Under the pieces are notes generated by a model that did no database searches, was not told the DNA's origin, and saw only the letters and a list, made by a program, of their open reading frames with translations. From Acidobacteriota bacterium (GTDB taxonomy: Bacteria > Acidobacteriota > UBA6911), in the NCBI GenBank assembly GCA_012719355.1, contig JAAYAM010000197.1, forward strand, positions 1 to 64,000: a stretch of DNA of 64,000 nucleotides. The letters are read 5' to 3'. A program made the translations under genes and the position numbers. Of this stretch, positions 21,836 to 30,315 are shown piece after piece. The number at the start of each line of letters is the position of its first letter. The first letter of the stretch is position 1.

Positions 21836-22258
21836 ATGGATTGGATAAAATCCCATGCCATGCAGACAAAAGATCACATACTGGATTTTCGTGTTTACAT
21901 GGAAGATACCGATGCGCAGGGGCTCGTGTATCACGCCAATTATCTTCGCTACTTTGAGCGCGGCAGGAGTGAACTCCTCGAATCGCTGTTCGGCATCCCG
22001 ATGCAGGATGTCGCGCGGCCCGATCGCAGGCTGGTCGTCTACGAAGCACGCATCAAGTTCAGGCGGCCCGCCGCTCTCGGCGACAGGATTAAGGTACTCA
22101 CTTCGATGATGGCTGCTTCCGATTACCGCCTCACCTTCCGGCAGCAGATACGGCGCAATGAAGAAGAGGATCCATTGGTAAGCGGTGAAGTCGATGTCGT
22201 GGCAATCGATGAGAATGGCTCATTGAAAGAGCTGCCGGACTATTTCCGTCGGGAGTAA
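21836..22258 (+). CDS. Acyl-CoA thioesterase, YbgC/FadM family
   Basis: FRVYMEDTDAQGLVYHANYLRYFERGRSELLE hot-dog thioesterase signature. Confidence 0.93.
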   Translation: MDWIKSHAMQTKDHILDFRVYMEDTDAQGLVYHANYLRYFERGRSELLESLFGIPMQDVARPDRRLVVYEARIKFRRPAALGDRIKVLTSMMAASDYRLTFRQQIRRNEEEDPLVSGEVDVVAIDENGSLKELPDYFRRE

Positions 22259-22265
22259 GTCCCGC

Positions 22266-22306
22266 ATGCGGCAACGACGGCAGAGACATCTGCTTCGTTG
22301 CCGCAT
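22266..22306. terminator. Bidirectional terminator-like hairpin
   Basis: ATGCGGCAACGA (22266-22277) pairs perfectly with TCGTTGCCGCAT (22295-22306), plus inner GCAGA/TCTGC; between convergent genes. Confidence 0.7.
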
Positions 22307-22329
22307 CCCGAAAAAACGGCACGAACGGC

Positions 22330-23697
22330 TTAAGCGGCACGTGCCCAGCGGATCAGGGTGGCGAAATTGGGCGGCTTTCCGTACATGAGGAGCCCGATCC
22401 TGAAGACTTTTGCTGTAAACCACACCGCCGCATACGCCGTCAGGAACCCGACTCCTACTGAGAGCCACACCTGCCACAACGGCGGCGGGGTGTTACTGGC
22501 CATCCGAAGCAGCATGGCGAACGTGTTCAGAAACGGAGTGAAGCTCATCACCACCGCGAGCGTCGAATTCGGATCGCGCGAAATCGGCATCCAGAGGAAC
22601 CACGGAATCATGAATACGATTGTAAGCGGCATCATTAATCCCTGAGCCTCTTTCATGTCACTCACCGCGGCGCCGACAGCCATCATCAGCGACCCCAAAA
22701 TCAGATAGGTGATCACAAAGAACAGAAGCAGATAGAAAATCAGCGAGAAATCCAGAAGGCCGAGAACTGCAAACGAGGCGAGGAGAGCGATTCCCATCAG
22801 GATGTACAAAGCCATTCCGACCATACTTACAGCCATTTGGCCGAGAAGCTTGCCGGCCATCAGTTCCAACGGCGAGACCGCCGACAGCAGCACTTCGACG
22901 ACCCTGCTCGATTTCTCCTCCACCATGGTCGTAAGCAACTGACCGCCGCCGCCGAGCACCGACATCAGCAGAAGGAATCCGAACACCGCCGGCATCATGA
23001 TGTTCATCCCCTTTACGCTCTTACGCTGCTCTTGCGGAGTCACGATGACGGAGCGAGCGGTCGGTATGTTGTATATCGCACCAACCGTTGCCTGATCGAG
23101 CGCCTGGGCCTGGAAGCGCGCCATGATGATCGCCTCGCGCAAACCGCGCTGCACTTCATCCGTGGCCCGGTCATCGACATTGGGAGGGATATACATGTCA
23201 AAAGCTCCGTACTCCATATCCGCCCCCGCCTCGACGGCATTGGGATGCACAACGATCAGGGCCAGCCGCGGCATTGATTTGGGCTGCACGTAGAGCCATT
23301 TCTTCTCCTGCTCGACATCTGAATCGACCGGCCGCTCGATTATCGTAATCTCCGGGACGGGTCCCAGGGCCGAGGCGATGGCCCGGCCGGCGGAATTGCC
23401 TGCCGCCTGGCGCACCTGTTGCGGGGCTTTGGCCAGTGCACTGGCGGCCTGCTCCTCGCGTCTTGCCGCGATCCTGGCGGGATCGTAAGATTTTTTCAGT
23501 TCCGGCAGGACGCGGCCGCTCGGGTCAATCACGGCCACCTCGCCTTGGACCTTAAAATTCTTGAAATTGAAGAGGCGCGGTCCGATCAGCGCGAAAATCA
23601 GGATGAGGGCCGGCAAAAACAACAGGCCGATCACAAACGCGCGGGTGGCTACAGTAGCTATGAACTCACGTTTGGCTATCAGGAATATGTTCTTCAT
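22330..23697 (-). CDS. ABC transporter permease (NatB/YhaP-like)
   Basis: MKNIFLIAKREFIATVATRAFVIGLLFLPALIL, multiple TM segments, VEEKSSRVVEVLLSAVSPLELMAGKLLG. Confidence 0.92.
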   Translation of the reverse strand: MKNIFLIAKREFIATVATRAFVIGLLFLPALILIFALIGPRLFNFKNFKVQGEVAVIDPSGRVLPELKKSYDPARIAARREEQAASALAKAPQQVRQAAGNSAGRAIASALGPVPEITIIERPVDSDVEQEKKWLYVQPKSMPRLALIVVHPNAVEAGADMEYGAFDMYIPPNVDDRATDEVQRGLREAIIMARFQAQALDQATVGAIYNIPTARSVIVTPQEQRKSVKGMNIMMPAVFGFLLLMSVLGGGGQLLTTMVEEKSSRVVEVLLSAVSPLELMAGKLLGQMAVSMVGMALYILMGIALLASFAVLGLLDFSLIFYLLLFFVITYLILGSLMMAVGAAVSDMKEAQGLMMPLTIVFMIPWFLWMPISRDPNSTLAVVMSFTPFLNTFAMLLRMASNTPPPLWQVWLSVGVGFLTAYAAVWFTAKVFRIGLLMYGKPPNFATLIRWARAA

Positions 23698-24674
23698 GCG
23701 CCCGCCTCCCCTGCACTCATGGATCCGAGGTTTGCTTCAAGCTTCATCTTGTCTTCAGCGCTGTCGCCTTCTTTTGAAACCAGGCGAATGAAGATGTCCT
23801 CGAGGCGTGGTCTGGACATCTCGAGCCGCGAAGGCTTTACCGTGTCAATGATCCTGTGCATAGCTTCAGCAGGATCGGTCCCTTCAGCCAGCTTGATTCT
23901 GCAGCCTGAACCGTTGGCGTCCACCCCCTCGATTCCGGGAAGAGCGGCAAGCGGCGTCAGATCGGCATTCGCATCCACCGGATCGAATTCTATGGCACGA
24001 GGATCATACTGGCTGCGCAGCGCGAGGAGCTTCTCATCCAGCACCTTCTTTCCCTGGTGGATCATGACAATGTGCTGGCAGATCTCCTCAGCCTGCGGCA
24101 TCACATGGGTTGAGAACAGGATCGTAGCGCCGCGACGGTGTTCGTCCAGCACCAGTTCGCGCAGGCTGCGCGAACTCACCGGATCGAGGCCGCTGAAAGG
24201 CTCGTCGAGAATCAGAAGATCCGGCCTGTGAATGATTGCGGCAATGCACTGCACCTTCTGGAGCATTCCTTTCGAGAGTTCCTCGCACCGCATCCGTATC
24301 GTCCGGCCGAGATCGACGCGTTCCAGCGACTCCCTGATCCTCCGCTTCAGGTCCGGGCCTTCACAACCCTTGAGGGAGGCGATGTAGTGCAGAAAGGCAC
24401 CGACACGCATCTTGCGGTAGACGCCGCGTTCCTCCGGCAGATAGCCAATGCGGTTCTTGGCTTCAAGGGCGGAGGAGTGACCGAGCACCGAAACCGTCCC
24501 CGAATCCGGGAAAAGGATGGACATTATGAGCCGTATGGTTGTGGTTTTGCCGGCCCCGTTCGGTCCTATGAAACCGTACAGGCCGCCCCGCGGAATCGAA
24601 AGGTCGAGGTCTTTCACTGCGGCGGTGCGGCCGAACGTCTTGGAGACATTCCTGAGTTCTATGGCGGCTTCCAT
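23694..24674 (-). CDS. ABC transporter ATP-binding protein (NatA-like)
   Basis: Walker A GPNGAGKTTTIRLIM, LSKGMLQKVQ, Walker B LLILDEPFSGLDP. Confidence 0.96.
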   Translation of the reverse strand: MEAAIELRNVSKTFGRTAAVKDLDLSIPRGGLYGFIGPNGAGKTTTIRLIMSILFPDSGTVSVLGHSSALEAKNRIGYLPEERGVYRKMRVGAFLHYIASLKGCEGPDLKRRIRESLERVDLGRTIRMRCEELSKGMLQKVQCIAAIIHRPDLLILDEPFSGLDPVSSRSLRELVLDEHRRGATILFSTHVMPQAEEICQHIVMIHQGKKVLDEKLLALRSQYDPRAIEFDPVDANADLTPLAALPGIEGVDANGSGCRIKLAEGTDPAEAMHRIIDTVKPSRLEMSRPRLEDIFIRLVSKEGDSAEDKMKLEANLGSMSAGEAGA

Positions 24675-24882
24675 TCTTACCTGCCTTTATGTGAGTGAAG
24701 TACTGATAAACGGCTCCGGCGATCTTACCGAAAGGCCGGCTCAAAATCGAGCGCAGACTCTCGGAAGGTCTTGACGAAACTACTCTGGAATACGATCGAA
24801 GGGCAACCTGAGTTTCGAAGAACCTCCCTCACACGGATGAGCCGATTTCAAAACAAGCCGGAAACTTGCTACAATTATAACA

Positions 24883-25869
24883 ATGTGGCGAAAAGTGACA
24901 GCCTTCTCTCTGGTATGTTTCTTCGTAGCCCTTGGCCCTCTGGTACCCCAGGACTTCTCCGTTTCGGTGAATCTGATCAAGGTCCCGATTACCGTCTTCG
25001 ATCCCGGCGGCAATCTCATCTCCACCCTTTCAAGAGAGCATTTCAGGATTTGGGAGGATCAGGCGCCCCAGGAGATCCGGAGTTTCGGCGTCGACATCAA
25101 TCCGGTTTCGGCGGTCCTGGTGGTCGACACCAGCAAGAGCGGGAGGGAAGAGCAGAAGAAGATTCGGGAAGCTGCCGAACTGTTTGCCTCAGCGCTGGCT
25201 CCGGATGACAAAATCTCGCTCATCACGTTCGATGACGAGATCTACACCCTTCTGGACTGGACTTCGGACAAAAGGAAAGTGAAGAAGGCCCTGAGCAGAA
25301 TAGAGACAGGACTGAGAACAGCACTTTACGACGCCGTGTATCTCGCGGCATCCGATCAGCTTAAGGGAGTCGAAGGGCGTAAGGCGATCATCCTCCTGAC
25401 GGACTGCCTGGACAACCAGAGCCTCGCCAGCTTCAAAGATGTTGAAAAGGCGATCATGCAGTCGCAGGCTTCCTTATATGTAGTTTCCAAGACTGCTATG
25501 GTTCGGGAACAGGCAAAAACGGAACGGCGGGTTGTCATGCTGACTGATATCTACCGCAAGCTCTTCGGCACCGATGACGACTATGTCAACGAATTCTTCA
25601 ACAAGAGAGAAAAAGAAATGACCGCCCTGGCGGAGAAGACAGGAGGCCGTTGCTTCTTTCCGGCGGATTACGACCATATCAAAGACTCGTATGCCGAAGT
25701 GGCCCATGAGCTGAGAAGCAAGTACTATCTGACCTACATCTCCAATCAGGAACTTGAGCCGAATACCTATCACACCATTTCGGTCGAGTACCTGCTTCCC
25801 GCAAGCAAAGTCATTTACCGAAGAGGCTATTACCACCTTCCAAGTCCCTTTTACCGGACCCTCCGCTAA
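24883..25869 (+). CDS. VWFA-related (acidobacterial-type) secreted protein
   Basis: Signal peptide; VNLIKVPITVFDPGGNLISTLSREHFRIWEDQAPQEIRSF; VWA fold AVLVVDTSKS. Confidence 0.88.
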   Translation: MWRKVTAFSLVCFFVALGPLVPQDFSVSVNLIKVPITVFDPGGNLISTLSREHFRIWEDQAPQEIRSFGVDINPVSAVLVVDTSKSGREEQKKIREAAELFASALAPDDKISLITFDDEIYTLLDWTSDKRKVKKALSRIETGLRTALYDAVYLAASDQLKGVEGRKAIILLTDCLDNQSLASFKDVEKAIMQSQASLYVVSKTAMVREQAKTERRVVMLTDIYRKLFGTDDDYVNEFFNKREKEMTALAEKTGGRCFFPADYDHIKDSYAEVAHELRSKYYLTYISNQELEPNTYHTISVEYLLPASKVIYRRGYYHLPSPFYRTLR

Positions 25870-25954
25870 GCCCGCAGCTCCAAGACTCTTTTTCTTCCCG
25901 AATCAACCGCACGATTTGTTACAGTGTTTCCCTTCAAAAACTGGAGGGAGATCC

Positions 25955-26959
25955 GTGCTGTCTCGCTTTTTTTTCCTTTGGGAACAGAGCCTCTCGAGAC
26001 GCGACACCAACAGGAAAGTTCGTGAGTTCGAGTGGGGCGTCGAATTTGTTCCGAATGGAATTCCACAGAAAGATCCAAGACTCTGTCTGCTCGAGTTCTC
26101 GCGACGTGCGCTGGCCGAAAGCGACGCATATCATTCCTATGAGAAGGTCCGGGACTGGAAGCTGCGTGGGAATCACCTGACGTTCACCAGCCCTCTCAGG
26201 ACGAGGTATCCCAGGAACAACACCGTACACGGCCGTTACTTTCCGACCGATTCAGACGGGCGGGTTGTACTGGTGCTTCCTCAATGGAACTGCGATGCGC
26301 AGGGACACATGTCTCTGTGCCGCATGCTGAATCTTTTCGGGCTGTCGGCGTTGCGGCTCAGCCTTCCATATCACGACCTGCGGATGCCTGATGAGCTGGT
26401 AAGGGCTGATTACATGCTGTCGCCGAATCTCGGTCGGACGCTCCAGGCTGTGCGCCAGGCTGTCATTGATTGCAAAGCGGCGCTGGATTGGCTCGAAGGA
26501 CAGGGATACAGGAAGTTCGCAATTCTCGGGACCAGCATCGGCTCGTGTGTGGCGCTGATCACGGCGGCGCACGACGAACGGCTGACGGTGCACGTACAGA
26601 ACCATATCTCCTCATACTTCGCTGACGTGGTCTGGAGAGGGATATCCACACGGCATGTCAGGGTGGCACTCGAGGGAAGGATTACACTGGAGGATTTGCG
26701 GAAGATCTGGCTGCCGATAAGTCCCAAGCCGTACTTCAAGAAACTGAAGGGAACGAACAAGCAGGCCCTGCTGGTACATGCGCTGTACGATTACTCGTTC
26801 CCGCCGGACCTTTCGCAGGAGGTGGTGCGCGATTTCAGGGATCTCGGACTGCGGCATTCCACCTTCGCCCTTCGATGCGGACACTATACGTCCGGCGTCT
26901 TCCCTTTCAATGTCGTCCTCGGTTACGCAATGTGCAGGTATATCCGACAGACACTCTGA
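25955..26959 (+). CDS. Alpha/beta hydrolase-fold protein (ABHD18/DUF2048-like)
   Basis: VLPQWNCDAQGH, nucleophile elbow GTSIGSCVA, late HALYDYSFPPDLSQ and CGHYTSG. GTG start at 25955 behind GGAGGGAG, not ORF-track 25754. Confidence 0.75.
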   Translation: MLSRFFFLWEQSLSRRDTNRKVREFEWGVEFVPNGIPQKDPRLCLLEFSRRALAESDAYHSYEKVRDWKLRGNHLTFTSPLRTRYPRNNTVHGRYFPTDSDGRVVLVLPQWNCDAQGHMSLCRMLNLFGLSALRLSLPYHDLRMPDELVRADYMLSPNLGRTLQAVRQAVIDCKAALDWLEGQGYRKFAILGTSIGSCVALITAAHDERLTVHVQNHISSYFADVVWRGISTRHVRVALEGRITLEDLRKIWLPISPKPYFKKLKGTNKQALLVHALYDYSFPPDLSQEVVRDFRDLGLRHSTFALRCGHYTSGVFPFNVVLGYAMCRYIRQTL

Positions 26960-26966
26960 AACGCGT

Positions 26967-27707
26967 CTATTCGGGAGAAATGCCGTGAAGCAAATCGGTT
27001 TCGGGTGTCAAGTCCATGGGCTCGCTCACCGCCGCGAGATGGTATAGCTCTTTCAAACCGAAGCGGCGCATGGATTTTTCAAATCGCTCCATGAGTGGGG
27101 CCTGAGTGCGGTGCTGCCGGAACGCCTCTATTTTCCCCTCCAGGAACTGAGAGATATCTATGGTGGTGGTGCACGGCGGGGGCGAGACCGGGGGCCGGTC
27201 CGGGAGCACAAATGAAGCCGTGGAGTAGTACAGTTTCCGGGCGCGGTGCGGCTCCAGGCCCTCCGCGAGCTGTTCGGAATAGCGGTCTTTGCGGGCGGCC
27301 CAGTGAAAGGCCATGGTGGCGAAGATTGATGCCATGGCGTGATCCAGGTGTCCGGTTATGGCCCCTTCCGGACCCATTGTCAGGATTATATGCGGCTTTA
27401 TCTTGCGTACTCTCCGGGTCAGGTCGGCAACCACCGTAAGGAGATTCACGCGGTCGAGCGCTCCATCCGGATACTTCAACATTTCGGATCCCGTAACCCG
27501 CAGCAGTCGGCAGGAGGCCTCGAATTCCGCGCGCCGGAGCATTCCGAGTTCTTCATCGGATTTCGCCGTCCCTCTGTTTGTGGCCGCCTGACCTTCGGTC
27601 AGGCAGATCACGTATGTCTCAGCGCCGCGCGAGTTATACAGGAGCAGACTGCCGCCGAATGCTCCTGCTTCATCATCAGGATGAGCGGTTACACCTAGTA
27701 TGCGTAT
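26967..27707 (-). CDS. PIG-L/LmbE family deacetylase
   Basis: MIRILGVTAHPDDEAGAFGG (AHPDDE motif) and TGHLDH motif. Start at internal Met preferred. Confidence 0.93.
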   Translation of the reverse strand: MRILGVTAHPDDEAGAFGGSLLLYNSRGAETYVICLTEGQAATNRGTAKSDEELGMLRRAEFEASCRLLRVTGSEMLKYPDGALDRVNLLTVVADLTRRVRKIKPHIILTMGPEGAITGHLDHAMASIFATMAFHWAARKDRYSEQLAEGLEPHRARKLYYSTASFVLPDRPPVSPPPCTTTIDISQFLEGKIEAFRQHRTQAPLMERFEKSMRRFGLKELYHLAAVSEPMDLTPETDLLHGISPE

Positions 27708-27868
27708 CATATCTGCAGGGTATCGTTTATGCACGAAGCGATCAAGATTTCGCCGGCAGGAAAAAATGATGCAGACATGCCGTTCATTTTTGTTCCATCG
27801 GTATCGCTTTGCGGGTACCCTGTCTGCACGGATTTTTGCAGCCGTTGCATTGAAGAGGTTCTTGATAC

Positions 27869-29212
27869 ATGAAAGATCATCGAATGGGCTTGTTCTCAGG
27901 GATGGGAATGGTCATCGCCAACATGATCGGCGCGGGGGTTTTCCTGAGCACCGGATATATGGCTCAGGATTTGACTCCTCAGCAGATTCTGCTGGCATGG
28001 GCGATCGGCGCCTTTCTGGCGCTTTCAGGAGCCAGGGCGTATGCCGCGATTGCCCAGCTCGTCCCTAAATCCGGCGGAGAATACCGCTATCTGTCCACTC
28101 TGATTCACCCTGCGTTGGGTTATCTTGCCGGCTGGGCTTCCCTGCTCCTCGGATTTTCAGCGCCTATCGCGATTGACGCTGTCGCCGCAGGCGCGTTTGC
28201 CAAAACCCTCTCCCCATCGTTAGATCCCAAGCTGTTCGGGGCGCTGGTCATAGTGCTGCTGACTGCAGTACATGCGGTCGGGCTGCGCTTCTCGGTGACG
28301 ACCCAGAATCTTCTCGTGACGATCAAAATAGTGCTGGTTGTCGGGTTTGTGGCAGTCGGAATCGCGGGAGGACAGAATTCGTGGCCCCAGTGGCAGCCCC
28401 CCAGCCAGTCGGAAGGCTTCCCTCTTGGCCCCTTCATGCAGAACCTTTTCTACATAGCCTTCGCCTTCAGCGGCTGGAATGCGGCCGTGTACGCGGCCTC
28501 CGAATTCAAGGACCCCAAACGCCATGTCCCGCGCGCCATGCTCCTGGGATGCGCTATGGTTGGACTGCTTTACCTGTTCGTAAACTGGGTTTTTGTGGCA
28601 AATCTCACGCCCGAACAGTGCAAGGTTGTGTTTACTTATGAGACGGCACGAGTGACATTGGGACACCTTATTATGAAAGACCTTGTCGGTGATGTCGGAG
28701 CGGCTTGCATGTCGGTCCTGGCAATTATTGCATTTGTCTCGGCAATGAGCGCCATGACCTTTCTCGGACCGAGAGTCTATGCAGCCATGTCACGAGACGG
28801 ATTCCTCCCCCGTATTCTGCAGGGGAAGCAGGGCAAGCCTCCTGTGTGGGCTGTTGTTCTCCAGGGCGGTATCGCGTTGTTTCTGGTTTTCGCCTATCAA
28901 TTGCAGACGATCCTGAACAATGTCGGCGCCATCCTGACCCTTTTCTCGGCGTTGACGGTCTTTTCCCTGTTCTGGATACGCTTCAGACGAAAGGAATTCG
29001 GCACTCCAGCCTTCTCCGCCCTCATTGCCGCCCTGTGCTACCTGCTCCTGTCAGGAGTTATGCTCTATTTCGGCTTCAAACAGTCTGCCACACTCAACTT
29101 GTGGGTAGGGGCGAGTATCCTGACTGCCCTGATCGGCTACTTCATTACAAAAAGGAGAATCGATCTGCGAAACGGAAGAATTGCCGCCCAGAGCGGGAAC
29201 TACGGCAGTTAG
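27869..29212 (+). CDS. APC superfamily amino acid permease
   Basis: GMGMVIANMIGAGVFLSTGYM, 12-TM-like hydrophobic profile, FSGWNAAVYAASEFKDPKRHVPRAM. Confidence 0.93.
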   Translation: MKDHRMGLFSGMGMVIANMIGAGVFLSTGYMAQDLTPQQILLAWAIGAFLALSGARAYAAIAQLVPKSGGEYRYLSTLIHPALGYLAGWASLLLGFSAPIAIDAVAAGAFAKTLSPSLDPKLFGALVIVLLTAVHAVGLRFSVTTQNLLVTIKIVLVVGFVAVGIAGGQNSWPQWQPPSQSEGFPLGPFMQNLFYIAFAFSGWNAAVYAASEFKDPKRHVPRAMLLGCAMVGLLYLFVNWVFVANLTPEQCKVVFTYETARVTLGHLIMKDLVGDVGAACMSVLAIIAFVSAMSAMTFLGPRVYAAMSRDGFLPRILQGKQGKPPVWAVVLQGGIALFLVFAYQLQTILNNVGAILTLFSALTVFSLFWIRFRRKEFGTPAFSALIAALCYLLLSGVMLYFGFKQSATLNLWVGASILTALIGYFITKRRIDLRNGRIAAQSGNYGS

Positions 29213-29221
29213 TTACGGAGT

Positions 29222-29247
29222 CCGACGTTGTCTGTACGCAACGTCGG
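29222..29247 (+). terminator. Terminator-like hairpin after the APC permease
   Basis: CCGACGTTG (29222-29230) / CAACGTCGG (29239-29247), perfect 9 bp. Confidence 0.55.
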
Positions 29248-29307
29248 TTGTAAGCCTTTCACCAGCATATTTGAACTTTATAGTACCTTAACCTATCATA
29301 TACACTC

Positions 29308-29353
29308 GGTGGAGCCACCTCTCTCCTAGCGTCCTCCACCCTAACGGGAGGTG
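29308..29353 (+). promoter_or_regulatory. Leader with two crossing complementary pairings, one covering the Shine-Dalgarno
   Basis: GGTGGAG 29308-29314 / CTCCACC 29334-29340; CACCTCTC 29316-29323 / GGGAGGTG 29346-29353 (one G-U). Confidence 0.4.
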
Positions 29354-29355
29354 TG

Positions 29356-30273
29356 ATGAGTACGTTTAATCCGAATCAACCCAAACCTGCTTCCAAGTCA
29401 TTAATTCCCGACTCGTTAAAGACTGTACTGATTTTTGTCCTGCTGCTGATGGTCGGGTACCTGTTCATCGACGGGATCCGGACAAAGAGAGCAAATCAGG
29501 CCGAAATGGCAAAGATGGCCAGCCAGATCGAGAGTCTTGAAAGCTCCGACCAGCTCAGGGAAGCTGCTCTGACGAACCAGCTTTCAAGCCTGAAGAACGA
29601 TCTGGAAGGAGCTCATAAGGCAGTCGGCAGCACGAAGGCCGAACTGAAGAAGACGGCACAGCAGATACAGGAGGAAGGCCGCCGAACCAGAAACGAACTG
29701 GCGGAAGCCCTCGCAAGCAAAGCAGATTCCTCGCAGGTGGAGGCACAGGTAATGGCCGCCAGGACCGAAGCCGAACGCAAGATCGTCCAGGTCACCGACG
29801 AAGTGGGAGGAGTTAAGACCGAGGTAGTAAGTGTAAAGAATGAGCTCGACAACACACGTCGCGATCTCGAGGGCACACAACGACAACTGCTGGACGTGCG
29901 CGACAGCCTCAGTGAGGCGGTGGCGAAAAACTCATCGGAACTGGCCCAGCTGCGCCTCAAGGGGGAACGTGACTATTTTGAATTCACTCTCCCAAAGAAG
30001 AAACAGCAGATCAAGGTCGAAGATATCCGGCTTGTCCTTACTAAGACCAACCCCAAAAAGGGAAAATTCAACATCAAGGTGCTGGTTGATGACAACCAGC
30101 TCGAAAAGAAGGACAAGTTGATAAATGAACCGATTCAGTTTCTGGTAGGCCAGAATCGTGTCAGGTACGAGATCGTCATCAACTGGGTCCAGAAGGACAA
30201 GGCGGGAGGCTATTTGAGCATTCCCAAAGACAGGACACTCTCAGCAGAGCGTTCCGCCATAGCCCCACAGTAA
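29356..30273 (+). CDS. Membrane-anchored coiled-coil protein, unknown function
   Basis: N-terminal TM (TVLIFVLLLMVGYLFIDGI), long heptad-rich middle, compact C-terminal domain; SD GGGAGG upstream. Confidence 0.8.
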   Translation: MSTFNPNQPKPASKSLIPDSLKTVLIFVLLLMVGYLFIDGIRTKRANQAEMAKMASQIESLESSDQLREAALTNQLSSLKNDLEGAHKAVGSTKAELKKTAQQIQEEGRRTRNELAEALASKADSSQVEAQVMAARTEAERKIVQVTDEVGGVKTEVVSVKNELDNTRRDLEGTQRQLLDVRDSLSEAVAKNSSELAQLRLKGERDYFEFTLPKKKQQIKVEDIRLVLTKTNPKKGKFNIKVLVDDNQLEKKDKLINEPIQFLVGQNRVRYEIVINWVQKDKAGGYLSIPKDRTLSAERSAIAPQ

Positions 30274-30284
30274 TCTCTACGGCC

Positions 30285-30312
30285 GGGGTCCGGTTATGGC
30301 CGGGCCCCTTTT
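30285..30312 (+). terminator. Rho-independent terminator
   Basis: GGGGTCCGG (30285-30293) / CCGGGCCCC (30300-30308) with one G-U, followed by TTTT. Confidence 0.8.
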
Positions 30313-30315
30313 AAA

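Noticed and set aside
25754-25954. Upstream part of the hydrolase ORF (start 25754)
   Set aside because: Overlaps the 3' end of the VWFA gene; an in-frame GTG with a good SD at 25955 is a better start.
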